64,000 nucleotides of DNA from Isoetes taiwanensis (taxonomy: Eukaryota; Streptophyta; Lycopodiopsida; Isoetales; Isoetaceae), in NCBI GenBank assembly GCA_021234155.1, contig JAJEKV010000085.1:4534036-4598035 (forward strand), in the 5' to 3' direction. A model generated the notes under the pieces. That model did not search any database and was not told the origin of the DNA. It saw nothing but the letters and a program-made list of their open reading frames with translations. A program made the position numbers and the translations under genes. Positions within the stretch are counted from its first letter, which is position 1; every line of letters starts with the position of its first letter. Positions 48,209 through 59,870 of this stretch are shown piece after piece.

Positions 48209-48662
48209 AGGGGAAGTTGGCATTTGTGTGCTAATGAAAAGTGGCTAGAATGTAAGTTGGCATTTGTGTGCTAATGAAAAGTGGCTAGAATGTGACAGTA
48301 GGAATCCAAAAAATCAAAATGCCCCTTGTGGCATGGTATGCTTGGTTCTTTTCAATTGCTCAAGGTTGGTCTTTTACACCAAATTAAAATGGGCCTCCTG
48401 GTCAAGTCAACCTACTATGCAATCTTTAAACTGTTGTGGTGTCAATGGATGCAGATTTTCTTATGTTAAACATGTTCGACGTCATTTTGATCAAAATGCC
48501 CCTTGTGGCATGGTATGCTTGGTTCTTTTCAATTGCTCAAGGTTGGTCTAATTAAAATGGGCCTCCTGGTCAAGTCAACGTACTATGCAATCTTTAAACT
48601 GTTGTGGTGTCAATGGATGCAGATTTTCTTATGTCCTAAAACATTTTCGACGTCATTTTGTT
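48209..48662. repeat. Two tandem duplications
   Basis: A 42-bp unit starting AAGTTGGCATTTGTGTGC is doubled at 48,211-48,294. Next, a unit of ~175 bp ('CAAAATGCCCCTTGTGGCAT' to 'TTCGACGTCATTTTG') occurs at 48,315-48,490 and 48,492-48,661. The second copy lacks ~16 bp after GGTTGGTCT. Confidence 0.93.
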
Positions 48663-49076
48663 GCTATGATGCACAAGGCAATGCTTTACAATGATGTGTG
48701 CATTTAATATGCGTTAAAATAGATGGCACAACGTTAATTGAGCACATTATGTTTCTAATGGAGGCCATTATGCCCTTGAGAGCCTATAGGCACCCCTTAA
48801 GCTATGTGGTTGACTTTGTGAAACATCTTGGTTGGTGAGTCAATTGCTCTTTATAGAATTAAAAGCAGATTTATTAAAAAGTACATAAGATTATCTTTTA
48901 GTGATAGGGATGTTGGTACTTCTATACGTATGAACCTACATTATTAGAAACTAGAAATGGGGCCCAGCATTGCTGGGCATAGCTAGGAACTGTAAATGAT
49001 ACACTGGATCAAATTGTTAAACGAACTCACATTTTTAAGAGTGCACAAGTAAGAGCAGTCAACTGCATTTCCCAAT
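48663..49076. other. No recognisable feature
   Basis: A/T-rich. A small hairpin (GGGGCCCAGCATTGCTGGGC) lies near 48,958-48,978. No coding is supported. Confidence 0.4.
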
Positions 49077-49741
49077 TTGCCCAAAGTTCCCCTAGCTTTT
49101 TCCCTTTTCCCTTTGCCTTTTCCAGCTTTCCCTTTCTTTTTTTTCCCTCTTGTTGTCTTTTCTTTTTCTGTTTTCCCATTAACCTTTTTCCACTATCTCA
49201 TTTCTTTCATTTCCCTTTTCCTGTTTTTGCCCCTTCCCTGTTTTTCCTTTTCTATTTTTCCTTTCCCTTTTCACCCTTTCTCCACCCCTTTTCCTTTTTC
49301 CTTTTCTTCTTCCTTTTCCATTTTTCTATTCCCTGCTTTTCCTTTTTTTCTTTTCCTATTTTTTTTTTCCTTTTTGTTCCCCTCCCCTCCCCTTCCTATT
49401 TTCCTATTTTACCCTTATGTTTCCCTTGTTCTCTTTTTTCTCCTCCCCCTTTCCCTTCCCCTTTTCTTTTTACCCTTTTTTTTCTTTTTCCTTTTCCTTT
49501 TCCTTTTTTCCCCTTCCCTCTCCTCCCCTCACCTTCACTTCGCTTCTCTTTCCCCTTTCCCTTTCTGATGGTCTTTTTCCCTTCCCTTTTGTCCTTTCGC
49601 AGCCTTTTCTCTCTTCAACTTTTTCCCCGATCATTTTTCCCACCCAACCCCCCTTCCTTTTCATTTTCCCTTTTCCTTTTCTCTTTTCCCATATCCCTTG
49701 TCCCCACCCTTTTTTTCTTCTCCTTTTTTCAAAGGCTCTTT
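49077..49741. repeat. Polypyrimidine tract, left part
   Basis: Nearly pure C/T on the plus strand, built of CCCTTTTCCTTTT-like units. It ends at the left LTR. The same kind of sequence resumes directly right of the other LTR (62,261-63,070), so the retrotransposon probably split one tract. Long open frames here encode only Phe/Leu/Pro/Ser and are compositional artefacts. Confidence 0.93.
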
Positions 49742-51191
49742 TGACGCGTCCCTACTCGTGATATCTGATTGGACTCACCAGATACAAACAGAGTTCATCC
49801 CCACCCCATGCTCTCCATGTCGAGGGCCCTCCACATATCATCAGAACTGCACTGGGTTCCATGGGAAGAATGAAAGGGTCATTTTACCCCTCCCTCGGGG
49901 CCTACCTAGTCGGAAGCGTAAATATACATGTCAAGACACATAATCATCACATATCCACCTCAAGAGTGGCACATCAACATCCAGATAGACAAAGATCAAG
50001 ACAATACAAGTGGATTCCTACCCAAGGCTCGGACTCCGTGGAATGACTGACAAGCTTGGGTCTCCGTGAGTTCATTGCGCATGTAATCATGGCAATGGAT
50101 TTGGCGGGCATGAGCACATGGCATAGGGTTGTCCACTCCATCCCGCCCCCGTGCACACTTTGCGCAGTAGGTTGAAGAGTGTTGGGACCTCGATCAGTAG
50201 CCCGCCGGATGCATAGCCAAAGGGGCTATTCCGGGTTGCATCTCCCCCAGCCGATGGGGGGGTGTAGGGATCACTCCCACCGCAGGTCTCCATGCCGACT
50301 CAAGGTGACTAGAGGGCCACCGCCCTTATTCACTTAACCCACGGAAAGTGAACACCACTCCACCGGGTGTCGAGCCCATGCCTTACCCACACTCGCTGGC
50401 AAGCCATTAGACCTAGTCTACATTGATCCCCTGAGACTTTACACACAGAAAGATCGGCCAAGAGTCGAACACTAACCTCCTCCTTCGAGCGGGCCCGCCC
50501 CTTCACCCACAACTGTGTGTGGTTCTTGTACACGTGCCTAATCTACATTGCTGCTAAGGAGGCTAGCTAGAGCATCAACTACTAAGCTTTAAGTCTCTAC
50601 CCCCTTCCCAATACAACGAGTCCACGTAATTCATCCGGCCCATCACATCATCATAGAACTAAAGAATAAGAACTAATCTATATCATAGAGTTAGGTTCTT
50701 TAGTTAGGGTCAACTGGGATCTGGCTATTACTAAGGGTAATTTAATAGGCTAAACCTATTGGTTCGATGGCTGGAATACGGTTTAGGCTATTAAATCGAC
50801 TAAATACCTGATCCCTAGTTCACTCCTCTTGATCCGAAGGCGTCCATGTCGTTGTTCTGCTTGGGGATGCGGTCTTGGGAGTTGGATTTGACTCCTCAGG
50901 CGCGCGAACTGGATCTCGGAAGGTTCGTGGACGAAAAAGGGAAGGATTAGGGTTTGGTTACCTTACATAGGCTCTCAGTTAGGTTTAGGGTTTCCATGAC
51001 CCTTGATCTGCCTTTAATGGGTTAAAGGTTTAAAGTGCGCACATTGTTAAATGTGCGCACCCTTGCAAGTTGCCCCCTAGGGCCCTTTGCTTGTTTACGC
51101 CGCCGCATTACACGCCGATTGGAGTGGCGGTAATGCTGACGGTGCAGTACGGTATAGGTCTTGAGACCGTATATCGTACTGGAACGTCACA
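49742..51191 (-). repeat. 3' LTR of the chromovirus
   Basis: 1,450 bp; read on the minus strand it starts TGTGACGTTCCAG and ends CA. It has two telo-boxes (AAACCCTAA in the element's sense strand) at 50,947-50,955 and 50,985-50,993 and a perfect hairpin GTGCGCACATT...AATGTGCGCAC at 51,035-51,060. It matches 60,766-62,260. Confidence 0.88.
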
Positions 51192-51204
51192 TTCTCCCTA
51201 CCTT
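51192..51204 (-). promoter_or_regulatory. Polypurine tract
   Basis: On the minus strand AAGGTAGGGAGAA lies directly before the TGTGACG start of the 3' LTR, the position and composition of the plus-strand primer in LTR retrotransposons. Confidence 0.75.
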
Positions 51205-52069
51205 GAATTGATGCTGTCCGCAGCATCGTGGGTCTCTCCACCTTGGGATCTTCTTACCTTCAATCAACTTGATGCATACGATATACTATTATCATAGTTA
51301 GACATTTATTAGGATTACCTCAAGGTAATATCTTTAGAACATTATTATACTATTATTCAATCAAATACTTATCAATCCGTATGTCATTACAACAATTACC
51401 CATTAGTTTTACTTATCATAATGTTTTAGTTTATCAATATATATACAATTATTTTCTGAGGTACTCTTCATTCCTTGCAACACATTACAACAAAATTTGT
51501 GTTGCAAGTCGTCGTAGCTCGACCTCCTAGCCCTCCGGAGTGCTCTATTGGCCTGCAGGTCAACACTACATTAGTACCATTTTTAATTATTTATAAATTT
51601 GGTTATAAGGGAACCGCCCCAACAATCTACATGAATGCATGGCTAATCTCCCGGCGTAGGAAGAGGATGCTTCTTCCATCGTGGCCGTGGAGACAGCGCC
51701 CTATAATACCTACATGGCGCTCATGCCTACACCTTTAGTTGTCCAGCGTGGAGGATAGGGTCCTTCGCGTATATGGGGCGTGAAGGATAGGGTCCTCCCC
51801 GTAGGCATTGACTAGAGGTGCTTTCCTTATCAATGCATTCCTGAATGACCTCTTATCTCTCGAGGTCGTCTACTTCCGTGGGACAGAAGTAGACTTTCCA
51901 AGCGGAACCGCGGTCATGCCTACATTGACATTACACCACGTCCTAGAGATCACCGTAGTCATCTCATCATCGGTGACAACGCATGCAACCCATACCTCAT
52001 AGGTTGCATGCGTAGATTATACTTAACTATGCAAGCTATAAATCTACACAAATCGACATGCCTGAGCCG
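51205..52069 (-). other. Untranslated 3' part of the chromovirus
   Basis: Lies between the chromodomain end and the polypurine tract. It contains small inverted repeats (GCATGCAACC...GGTTGCATGC near 51,980-52,010; GTCTACTTC...GAAGTAGAC near 51,868-51,894) and a doubled 'GGATAGGGTCCT' (about 51,754 and 51,785). No supported coding. Confidence 0.5.
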
Positions 52070-55000
52070 ATTTCTTCGGAGATGACCTTGCCGTCCCATT
52101 GCTCCATAAACTGTGGGTACTGCTTTATCAGATCTCTTTTAAGTACCCATGTCGCGTCTTCCATCGGCAAGTGTTTCCACTTGACCAAGTATTGGAGAAA
52201 CTCCGATCTCCTTGTTTTCTTGAACGCTTTATCAAGAATAAGTTCTGGAACTATTTCTATCTGCTCTTATGTCATTTCCAACATCGTTGGAGTGTCCAGA
52301 ACTTCATCTGGATTGGGAGTGTGCTTCTTCAAAGAAACTCACGCGGAAGACTTTGTGGATCTTTAAGTGTGCCGGGGCAAGTCTAGCTTGTAGGATTGGT
52401 TACCTACTCTTTGGATTATTCTCAAGGGTCCAGCCCACCTTGGAGCAAGCTTCTTACAATTTCCGGCGCGGAGCTTCACCGCTTTTACCTTTGATCTTGA
52501 GCCATACATCATCTCCAACTTGGAATTCTCTCGATCAGACGATGTTTGTCTACGATGCTTTTTGTCGACTTTGTTGCAAGAAGATACCCTCGAACTTCTT
52601 CCACGAAGCCGCCGCGATGTCACCCAACATTTGTCGCGAAACTTCCACTTTGACACGGGTTGTGCCAAAGTGTCCGGAGTTAGGCATTGGTAGCCGAAGT
52701 TGATCATGAATGGTGACATTTGGGATGATTCCCCTTGGTGCTATTGTATGCAAACTCCACCAAGTGAATAAATTCCTCCCACATACCTTGCTTGTTCCGC
52801 ACATAGTTTCATAGCATATCCTCCAATATTCTCGCTGGTACGCTCCGCTTGCCCATCCGTCTGGGATGATAGGCCGCGGCTCATGGATAACTTCGCCCTC
52901 AATCGCTATGAAGAGGTCCCGCCAAAAGGCATCGATGAACTTCGGATCTCTGGGCCGGAGATTTCCTTGGCATGCCATGGAGCCCTCAAGATTTCTTTTG
53001 GTGAAGAGCTTTGCCGATCCATAGTCGTGGTCCGTGGTCCGTGGTCCGCAAGGCACAAATGGGCCATCTTCGACAACTTGTCGACCACAACCATCAAGGT
53101 TAAGGTGTAGTTGCGTGAATACATATTGGAGGCTCTGGTGATCCGTGTCCAACTGGAACTTCCTTCCTAAGAGATAGTGCCTCCAAATTCTTAACGCCCT
53201 GACAACTGCAAGCAATTCCCCGATCGCTTCTTCAATGCGTCGAGCGCCGAAACGCCAATGCTTTGCGATGCGCCGTTCATCTTCCCCGAGTCATACGCCA
53301 TTACCCGCTTCTTCTTGCATGAGCACCGCCCCTTCTAAGAGGCTATCTACTTTGCGCCTCTGCCGCCACTAACTTGTCCTTCTCTAGGTCCGGTGGTCAA
53401 GATTTGGGGCGGTTGTCAAAGCTTCCTTCAACAATTCAAATCCGCTTTGGGCTTTCTTTAAGCCAATGGTCTGCCTAATTTTTCACCTTAAAGACCAACA
53501 ACTGCCTAGTGGGCTGCTATCTTTGCGGGTTCTTCACAAACTTCCCGTAATACCGCTAGGCCGAGGAAACTTCCGACCTCGTGGACGTTCTTTTTTGGTG
53601 GCCATTGATCATTGCTTCAATCTTGGGCGGGATCCGCCGAGATTCCTTCGCTGAAATCACATGACCGAGGTATTCCACCTTTCTCTTTAAGGCGGCGGCA
53701 CTTGTACAACTTGGCATACAACCGATGCCTCTTCAACTTCTCGAAAGCACCTTTCTTACATGTTGTGCATGTTCTTCAATGGATCTCGCTATACACCGTA
53801 TCGTCGCCGAAGAACACTAACGGAAGGTGTCCAAGAATTCTCTCAAGATGTCGCTCATGAGTCTCATGAATGTATGGGGCATTTGATAGCCTAAATGGCA
53901 TCACCGCGAACTCGTAATGCCCATACCGGTCCCCGAAAGCCGCCTTGTGGATGTCTTCTTCCTTTATCCCGACCGGTGGTAACCCGACCTTAAGTCGATC
54001 TTTGAGAAGACCTTTGCCCTTTGAGCTAATCCATCAAGTCGCCCGACGGGGAGTGCGCATTTGTTCTTGATGGTGTGCTTGTTCAGCTTGTCCAGAATCA
54101 CGCGCATCCTCAAGCCGCCATCCTTCTTCTTGACAAAGAGAATGGGTGCCCCAAATGGTGAGACGCTACGCCTAATGAAGCCTAGGTCAAGCAATTCCTC
54201 GCAATTGCTTCTTCAGCCCCGGGCCTCAAGGTTGCCATTCTATACTGACCCTTGCTCGTCGGCTTTGGTCCCCGGTTCGAAGTGCTATCTCACACTCGAC
54301 TCCCCCGTAAGGAGGGGAGCCGCCGATCTCATCCGGGAAGAGATCGTGGAACTCCGTGATCAAGTTGGCTATTTGCTTGGGCAACTTGTTGAGCACTTTG
54401 TCTTCCTTGCTTTCCTCCCACTCGGGTTCTTCAATCTCAAGTTTGAAGATGTATGCTACCCGCCGCTTCTTGATTGACTTGAGCAGCCTTCTTAATAGAC
54501 ATACACCGCATGATGGGAGCAACTTCTTTACGCGGGATCTCAATAAGTTTGCCGTCCGGCGCCAGGAGGGTCACCTTTTGCTTTCCACATCCAATGATGG
54601 CCCTCGCTGGTCCAAGGTACTCCATTCCTATTATCGTCCCGCATTTGCCGATGCCCATTACTGCCGCCTCCCATCGGGATAAATGCTCCAAAATTGATCC
54701 ATTCTTCCCTGCCGCTTGTCTTATTGTTCGGCCGCCAAGATTACGGGCCTTGGCTTGGACTTTAAGGGTTTCAAATTCAACATGTCGATTCATCCTTGGG
54801 GAAGTAATGGGTTATGGCTACTTCCCGAAGTCTATTAGGACTATGAAGGACTTGGTTTTGGCCTTCCCTATTGTGGAAATTACTCTATATTGATTCTAAA
54901 GCATATGACTCAGATCTATATAAAGAAAGATGTGGCACTCACCCTCAATATAATCGCAGGCCGCCATCTATGGCCAAAAGGGACGGAGTGTCCCATCCAC

Positions 55001-56258
55001 TCCAACTCGCTTAGCGGAAGCTCATGACTTAAGGGGCAATTGGCCGTTAATAGAGGGCGGCATGGCCGGAAGCATTTGAAGCAAAGCTGCTTCTCCATAC
55101 ACTCCTGCCTCTTTTCTTTGGGCATTGCTTGTAAGAAAGATCGCGACCGCTTTGAGTAGTTCGACCCTTCCCGCTTTTGTCCTTGAAGGATACCTCGCTT
55201 CCTTTCCTCGCTGCCTTTCCCCGGGTTGCCATTATATGGGGATTTTTGCCGACTTGGGCTGGCTGCCCTAGGGCTATAACTCCTCGTTGCTTTGCCTCTA
55301 TCCGGGTAGTAATGTTTGTTTCGCGGCGCTTGTTCTCGAGGCCCGATCCTGCAAGCTGATTGCTTTAGATTCCTCGCCGGATATCGCCTTGGGATCTATT
55401 GCCCTTACAAGTTTCCCGGATCTCTTCGCTCAGTCCTTCAATGTAGCTCTCCATCAAAGTGCTTTTCACTCAACTTCGCACATATAGCCTTTTAGTCTCA
55501 TGAACTCTTTCAAGGTGTACTTCAGACTGCTTTTGTACCCTTTGCCGCAACCTGTAAAAAACTGCCGTGATCATGTTGGACTTGTGTTCCCGTGGAACGA
55601 ATGGCGCTTTTGAAGGTTTTAGAAAACTTCTTGAATCTGCACCCATCTCTCGCTTAAGCCATGGGTCTTGCATAACCCTTCCACCCGAGCGCGGCGGCTC
55701 CCTTCAAGTTGGTTACATTTGCCACCTCGCCTTTGTCCTTGTCTTTTCATCCCGTAGGGCGTTGCCACACTTCGCCATCTTGTCGAGCCATGCCTCTCGC
55801 TTCCAAGCCCGGACCTATTCTCGCCGAGAACTGCCAAGCTTCCGGACCTTCCATACATTGCCCACCGCCGAAGCCTACCTTTTTTTTGGTAGTCTATGGC
55901 CTTAGCGTCCCGGGCCGCCCCTACGGCCCCTCAAGACTTGTTCAGCCTCTTTCTTTTCTCGTGAGTCCGAGATCCAGCTTGAGCTCTGAGGTTTCGTACT
56001 AGGAGACCTCCTTCTCTTACTCCTCTTCTTATCCTTCCCCGACTTTTCGAGGGTGTTGTTTATGTCCTATGATGCTTGTGCCGCTAGTAGGGCCTTTATT
56101 TGGTCGAGTTCGGTTCTCATTTGCGACATCTCCTCTTCTGGGGTCATGGGACCAAATGCTTCGAACAGGTTCCTTGGGATGGGTTGCCTATCAGGGGTCT
56201 CTTCGTCTCTGTTGGGCCTCCCGCTTTGTTCGGACGTTTTCGATTTCCCTATCTGCAT
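52070..56258 (-). pseudogene. Chromovirus gag-pol, damaged
   Basis: From right to left: gag start at 56,258 ('NLFEAFGPMTPEEEMSQMR'), gag core in broken frames, a zinc-knuckle relic 'CFKCFRP' near 55,083, and a protease relic ('VLIDFG', usual serine lost) near 54,810. Reverse transcriptase follows ('[15 protein letters not shown]', '[12 protein letters not shown]'; the catalytic block reads FGDD near 53,799-53,815 with glycine in place of leucine or another usual residue). RNase H is at 53,215-53,115 ('DTDHQSLQYVFTQ'), then the integrase core ('DPKFIDAFWRDLF'), integrase C-terminus (52,719-52,363) and chromodomain ('YLVKWKHLPMEDATWV', about 52,143-52,200). RNase H runs straight into the integrase core, so a few hundred codons including the integrase zinc finger are missing. 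Stops and frameshifts are frequent. Confidence 0.88.
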
Positions 56259-56439
56259 ACACAGTTGGCCATTGCCTTATGGTTAGATTCATTTACTTTA
56301 TTGTACTCATGTATTTGCCGATATAATTTTTGGAATCAAATACAATCAACAAAGTAGTTTAATATTGGCAACAAAATGTTTTTATTACATAATATTTTTA
56401 GACAAGTCCTCCGGGATCAAGGTTTAACTACTCTTGAAA

Positions 56440-57967
56440 TCACCGGTAGGATGGGTTATCCTCTAGAAATTTCTTAACTTGGGTCGTTACTACCGAGCGT
56501 TCCAAGTTCCTAAGGACATTGGTTGACGTCCCGCCCTGTAAGGCTATCACCAATTCCTCTACTATGCGGTCGGAGGTGTAGGCCGCGGTTACTGCCAATC
56601 TTCCCTGCCGTCGGTAGGGCACGGCGAAGTCGAAGATGTCAAGTGCCATCGCTCTCTTGACTAAGACAGCATAGTCGACGTTTGCAGCTATTCGAGCATG
56701 CATGCCAAAGCCAGAGAGTGCAATGAGCATAAACACTCCTTTTTGCCCCGGGGACTGAATTTGCAGTGTATTACCGCTATTCTCCCATCCAGCAGCAGGG
56801 GAAGGTAGTACCTCAACGACCTGTCGTTGTGTGTCGCTGATGACTCTCCACCTGCTTGACCTCCCGCTCTATGCCTTCCGGCGTATTCATCGACCTCTAC
56901 TTCAGTAATTTCTTGGTAGTCACTAATTGTCGATGAAACTCGCCTGATGTCGATTCCTGCTCTTGCGCGAGGTGGTGTCGAGGAGCTCGGCATCAAGATG
57001 CTCGTGGTCTTGCCATGGATCCCCATCCGTTCTTGGATGGCGTAGAACTCCTCCTCCGATGGTAGTTCTCGAGCTTCCATTATTTGCCTTATGTTGCTGT
57101 AGGCCTGGAAGCGGGAAGTCTGAGACTCCCCAGACGATGAAGTTGTCTAAGTCTGGTTGCTACCGTAGTTGGTGCAGCAACTCATCAAGACGGAACTCCC
57201 TCTCCCTGCATTCGGGGAGATTCTGGATATCGCTGAGGAGCAGGTACTCCTCATCGTCAATGATAATGGGGGCTAGGCTTGTAATGCCTAGCCCTAGTGG
57301 GGGAGCGACTCTGAGTGTCTGGCGGCTCCGCTCGAAGTTGGGTAGCTCCTCTTCTGCTTGCCGCCGTTCTTCCTCTGGGTCGAGCTCCGTGTACTCTTCC
57401 TTGTCCGATTCCTCTTCTTCTGTTCTTCCTTCCTGCTCTCGCTGGTACTGTAAAAGCATCTGGTCTGCTGCTGAGGATGCTATGGGGTCCACCTCCATCG
57501 GAGGAATAGAGGTTTCCCCCCATTGGGTTTTCAGCACGGTGGGAGAGGAATATGGCCAAGGCGGCGGTGTAGGAAAAGTACTTGGTCCTGTCGAGTGTCA
57601 GGACCATGTAGTCTGGCAACCTCTGTGCCTTGTTGGTCAAATACTTGGCAATGTTCGGGACATCACCCAAGGCTACTTGAAGGGATGGGCGGGGAACAAA
57701 ATAGCCCGTGCAAGGGGGAAGTTGTACTAGGGATTGACCTACCCTAGCTTGGAACTCAGCCAATACTCGCCTATATGCTGGCGTTGCGTGCAAAGTTGCT
57801 TGGACATCTATCTCTTTGCCAAAGACTCGGAAGATGTCATTGACATTAGCCTCGGCTGCATGGCCACTGGCGCTGTACCATCGTCTGAAGTCAGCAGTTT
57901 TGATCTAGGGAAGAGGTGCGTAACAAACAAATGCTGGAGCGCCTATGGGAGCTGGGAAATCGCCTAG
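56440..57967 (-). pseudogene. Extra ORF2 of the chromovirus, unknown protein
   Basis: Upstream of gag, the minus strand codes in successive frames for one protein of about 480 residues. It starts near 'FRRWYSASGHAAEANVNDIF' (57,890 region), continues 'LAEFQARVGQSLVQLPP' and 'MVLTLDRTKYFSYTAALAIF', then an acidic glutamate-rich part (57,450-57,340), and ends 'QVKKFLEDNPSYR' at 56,440. Homopolymer-type indels shift the frame about three times and one in-frame TAG lies near 57,905. I do not recognise any domain. Plant chromoviruses normally have no ORF here. It may be a second structural protein or a protein acquired from the host. Confidence 0.5.
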
Positions 57968-58199
57968 ATGGTCAAGAGTAGACTTGTAGGGTGTCAAGTG
58001 GCAAATGGGGTCCTATTTATAGGCAAGGGAAAAACCCTACTTTTTGGGTCACTTAGAAATTTATTGGGGTTGGGCAATTCTGACCTATTAGGAGGTCCAA
58101 ATGAGGATTTGAAGACTACTTTTGGGGTTTGAGCATGCTAAGATTAGCTAATGAACTGGAGGTCATTTGGATATGGTATGGTGGAGAATTTGCTGAGAG

Positions 58200-58266
58200 G
58201 TCTCACACGTTGCGCCCAGTCCAAAAATGAGCTTTTCATTTTCGTTCCTGGCGCGACGTGTGAGAC
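58200..58266. repeat. 67-bp palindrome, copy 1
   Basis: It starts GTCTCACACGTTGCGCC and ends GGCGCGACGTGTGAGAC. The centre is a second palindrome (AAAATGAGCTTTTCATTTT). The whole unit is nearly its own reverse complement. Confidence 0.96.
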
Positions 58267-58399
58267 ATTGACTCTAATTGAGTTAAACTTGTCCAATTTG
58301 GGTGATGTAAGGGTCTAATTCTACTAGATTCATTGAGTTAGGCAGAATTGACCCCTTATTTGGTCGATTTGGAGCTGTTTTGGGCACTTTTGGGACATG

Positions 58400-58466
58400 G
58401 TCTCACACGTTGCGCCCAGACCAAAAATGAACTTTTCATTTTCGGTCCTGGCGCGACGTGTGAGAC
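58400..58466. repeat. 67-bp palindrome, copy 2
   Basis: Same unit and exactly the same length as copy 1, 200 bp further on. The centre reads AAAATGAACTTTTCATTTT. Confidence 0.96.
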
Positions 58467-58811
58467 ATCCTCTCAATTTTGCTCAAAGTGTCCATTTTAA
58501 CTAAAACAAAAGCCAGAAATCAATAACTCAACTCAATCAAACAAGATTAGACATGTTACTTTGTCAAAAACTCTTTATATTAACAAATTTTTTCTATTAT
58601 TTACAAAATTTTACGGTCGCTCTCCCTTGATGTAGCTAGCAAGATGCATGTCCTGTTTCATCAGTGTCACTCTCTTTGCATGGACTGTGCAGGCTGTCGA
58701 ATCTTCAAAATGCTGCACTAGTTTCTGTTCTGTTGCCTCTTGCAAAGGCCAAAGAATATCTCATCCGGCCACCCCTCATCTCCGTGGTTGTATTCTTGGA
58801 TTACCCTCGGA

Positions 58812-59859
58812 CTAGTCAGGCCGAATCGGTGCAGGGGAATCAAAACCCAAAGTTACGCTTTGAAAATGCCCGGATCTCTCTCGTGGCTTTCCTCTCGCTT
58901 TCCTTTCTCGCGGTTCTCTTTTGCCTAGTGGTCTAGGAGGTTTGGGCTCGTGGGTGGGCTTCAGATCTTCTTGGGGGTACTCCACCTTCGACGACTTTAC
59001 ATTACTCTGTTCTCCGATAGTATGTGTTTGTGCGCCTCCCATTTCGCCATGAAGGCGTTGTGCTCCCTTAGTTTCTTTCGGATAGACCTTGGCGGGGTCT
59101 ATCACATACGCCTCCGGGCCGGGCTGCTTTGTTGTTTCGGCCCCACGCCGGGTATGGTGGGGGCTACCTCGGCCTGCGGCCGCACCGCCGGGTCGTACTA
59201 TATCGCTCGTTGGCGGGGTCCTTCAAGATCCCGCCTCTTTGTTGAAGGGATTAAAGTCCTCATCCTCCGAAGTCATCAGGGAGGGGTGGAAATGGGTCTC
59301 AAGGGCCGCTCTTGAATAACCCACCTTGGGCGTGGGACCTTCTTGAGTTTTCTTTGGCCTCCCTCCACTAACTTTCTCTTCTTCACTCTCGGCTCCTCGG
59401 CCTCCTTTGGCTTCCTCTTCGCCCCTCTTCCTTTTCTTCTCTTCTCTCTTCCTTTCCGTGACGTTCTTTCGGCCGTGCTTCTTTTTATCCACGCCGCTAG
59501 TTCCTCCTCTTCGGCTGGATCGAGTGTTGGCTCTCTCTGTTCTTCCTGCTCCTCGGCCACCCGATCTGGTTCCTCCTTCTTCTTCCTTTCCTCCTCCATT
59601 TCTTCAAAAACCTGCCAGACACGCCCGGTTCCTCATTATCGAGGACTTCTGTCCAGACGGAGTGTGCATCCTCCTCAACTTCGGTCTCATCCCCTCCTTG
59701 GTTGGTGGTGTTGTCGGGATGCTCCTCGGACGATGTCCCTTCACCCGATGAAGGATGGCCTCTTTGGTGAAAAAGGCGCTCCCGAAGCATTTCTTGGAGT
59801 ATGGCGCTGGGAGTTGTGTCACCTGGAGGAACTCTAGCAGTTTGTTTCGTCCGAGCCAT
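58812..59859 (-). pseudogene. Extra ORF1 of the chromovirus, histone H3 tail mimic
   Basis: The frame at 59,859 starts MARTKQTARVPPG. After the initiator methionine its eight residues equal the histone H3 tail (A1-R8); H3 lysine 9 is replaced by valine. The ATG has a favourable context (A at -3, G at +4). After ~80 residues the frame shifts near 59,620 into a long charged segment ('MEEERKKKEEPDRVAEEQEE') with a nuclear-localisation-like cluster ('KKRKL' near 59,370-59,385). A further shift gives 'TSEDEDFNPFNKEAGS', and a last part at 59,105-58,812 is basic and proline-rich. With the frameshifts undone it would be ~340 residues. It precedes ORF2 and gag, where chromoviruses normally have no gene. 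No catalytic motif is seen. A nuclear protein that binds H3-tail readers is an inference. Confidence 0.6.
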
Positions 59860-59870
59860 GTTTGACAGCT

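Larger units (their letters stand above)
57968..58811 (-). other. Spacer between extra ORFs, with two palindromes
   Basis: Non-coding A/T-rich DNA except for the 67-bp palindromes at 58,200 and 58,400. The surrounding phrases ('TTGGGGTTTGAGCATG', 'TTAGG...ATTGACC') are loosely repeated. Confidence 0.5.

Noticed and set aside
49077-49761. Open frames of up to 163 codons
   Set aside because: They lie in nearly pure C/T sequence and encode only Phe, Leu, Pro and Ser; the openness follows from composition.
57734-57967. Plus-strand frames in the extra ORF2 region of the retrotransposon
   Set aside because: They are the complement of better, composition-consistent minus-strand coding.
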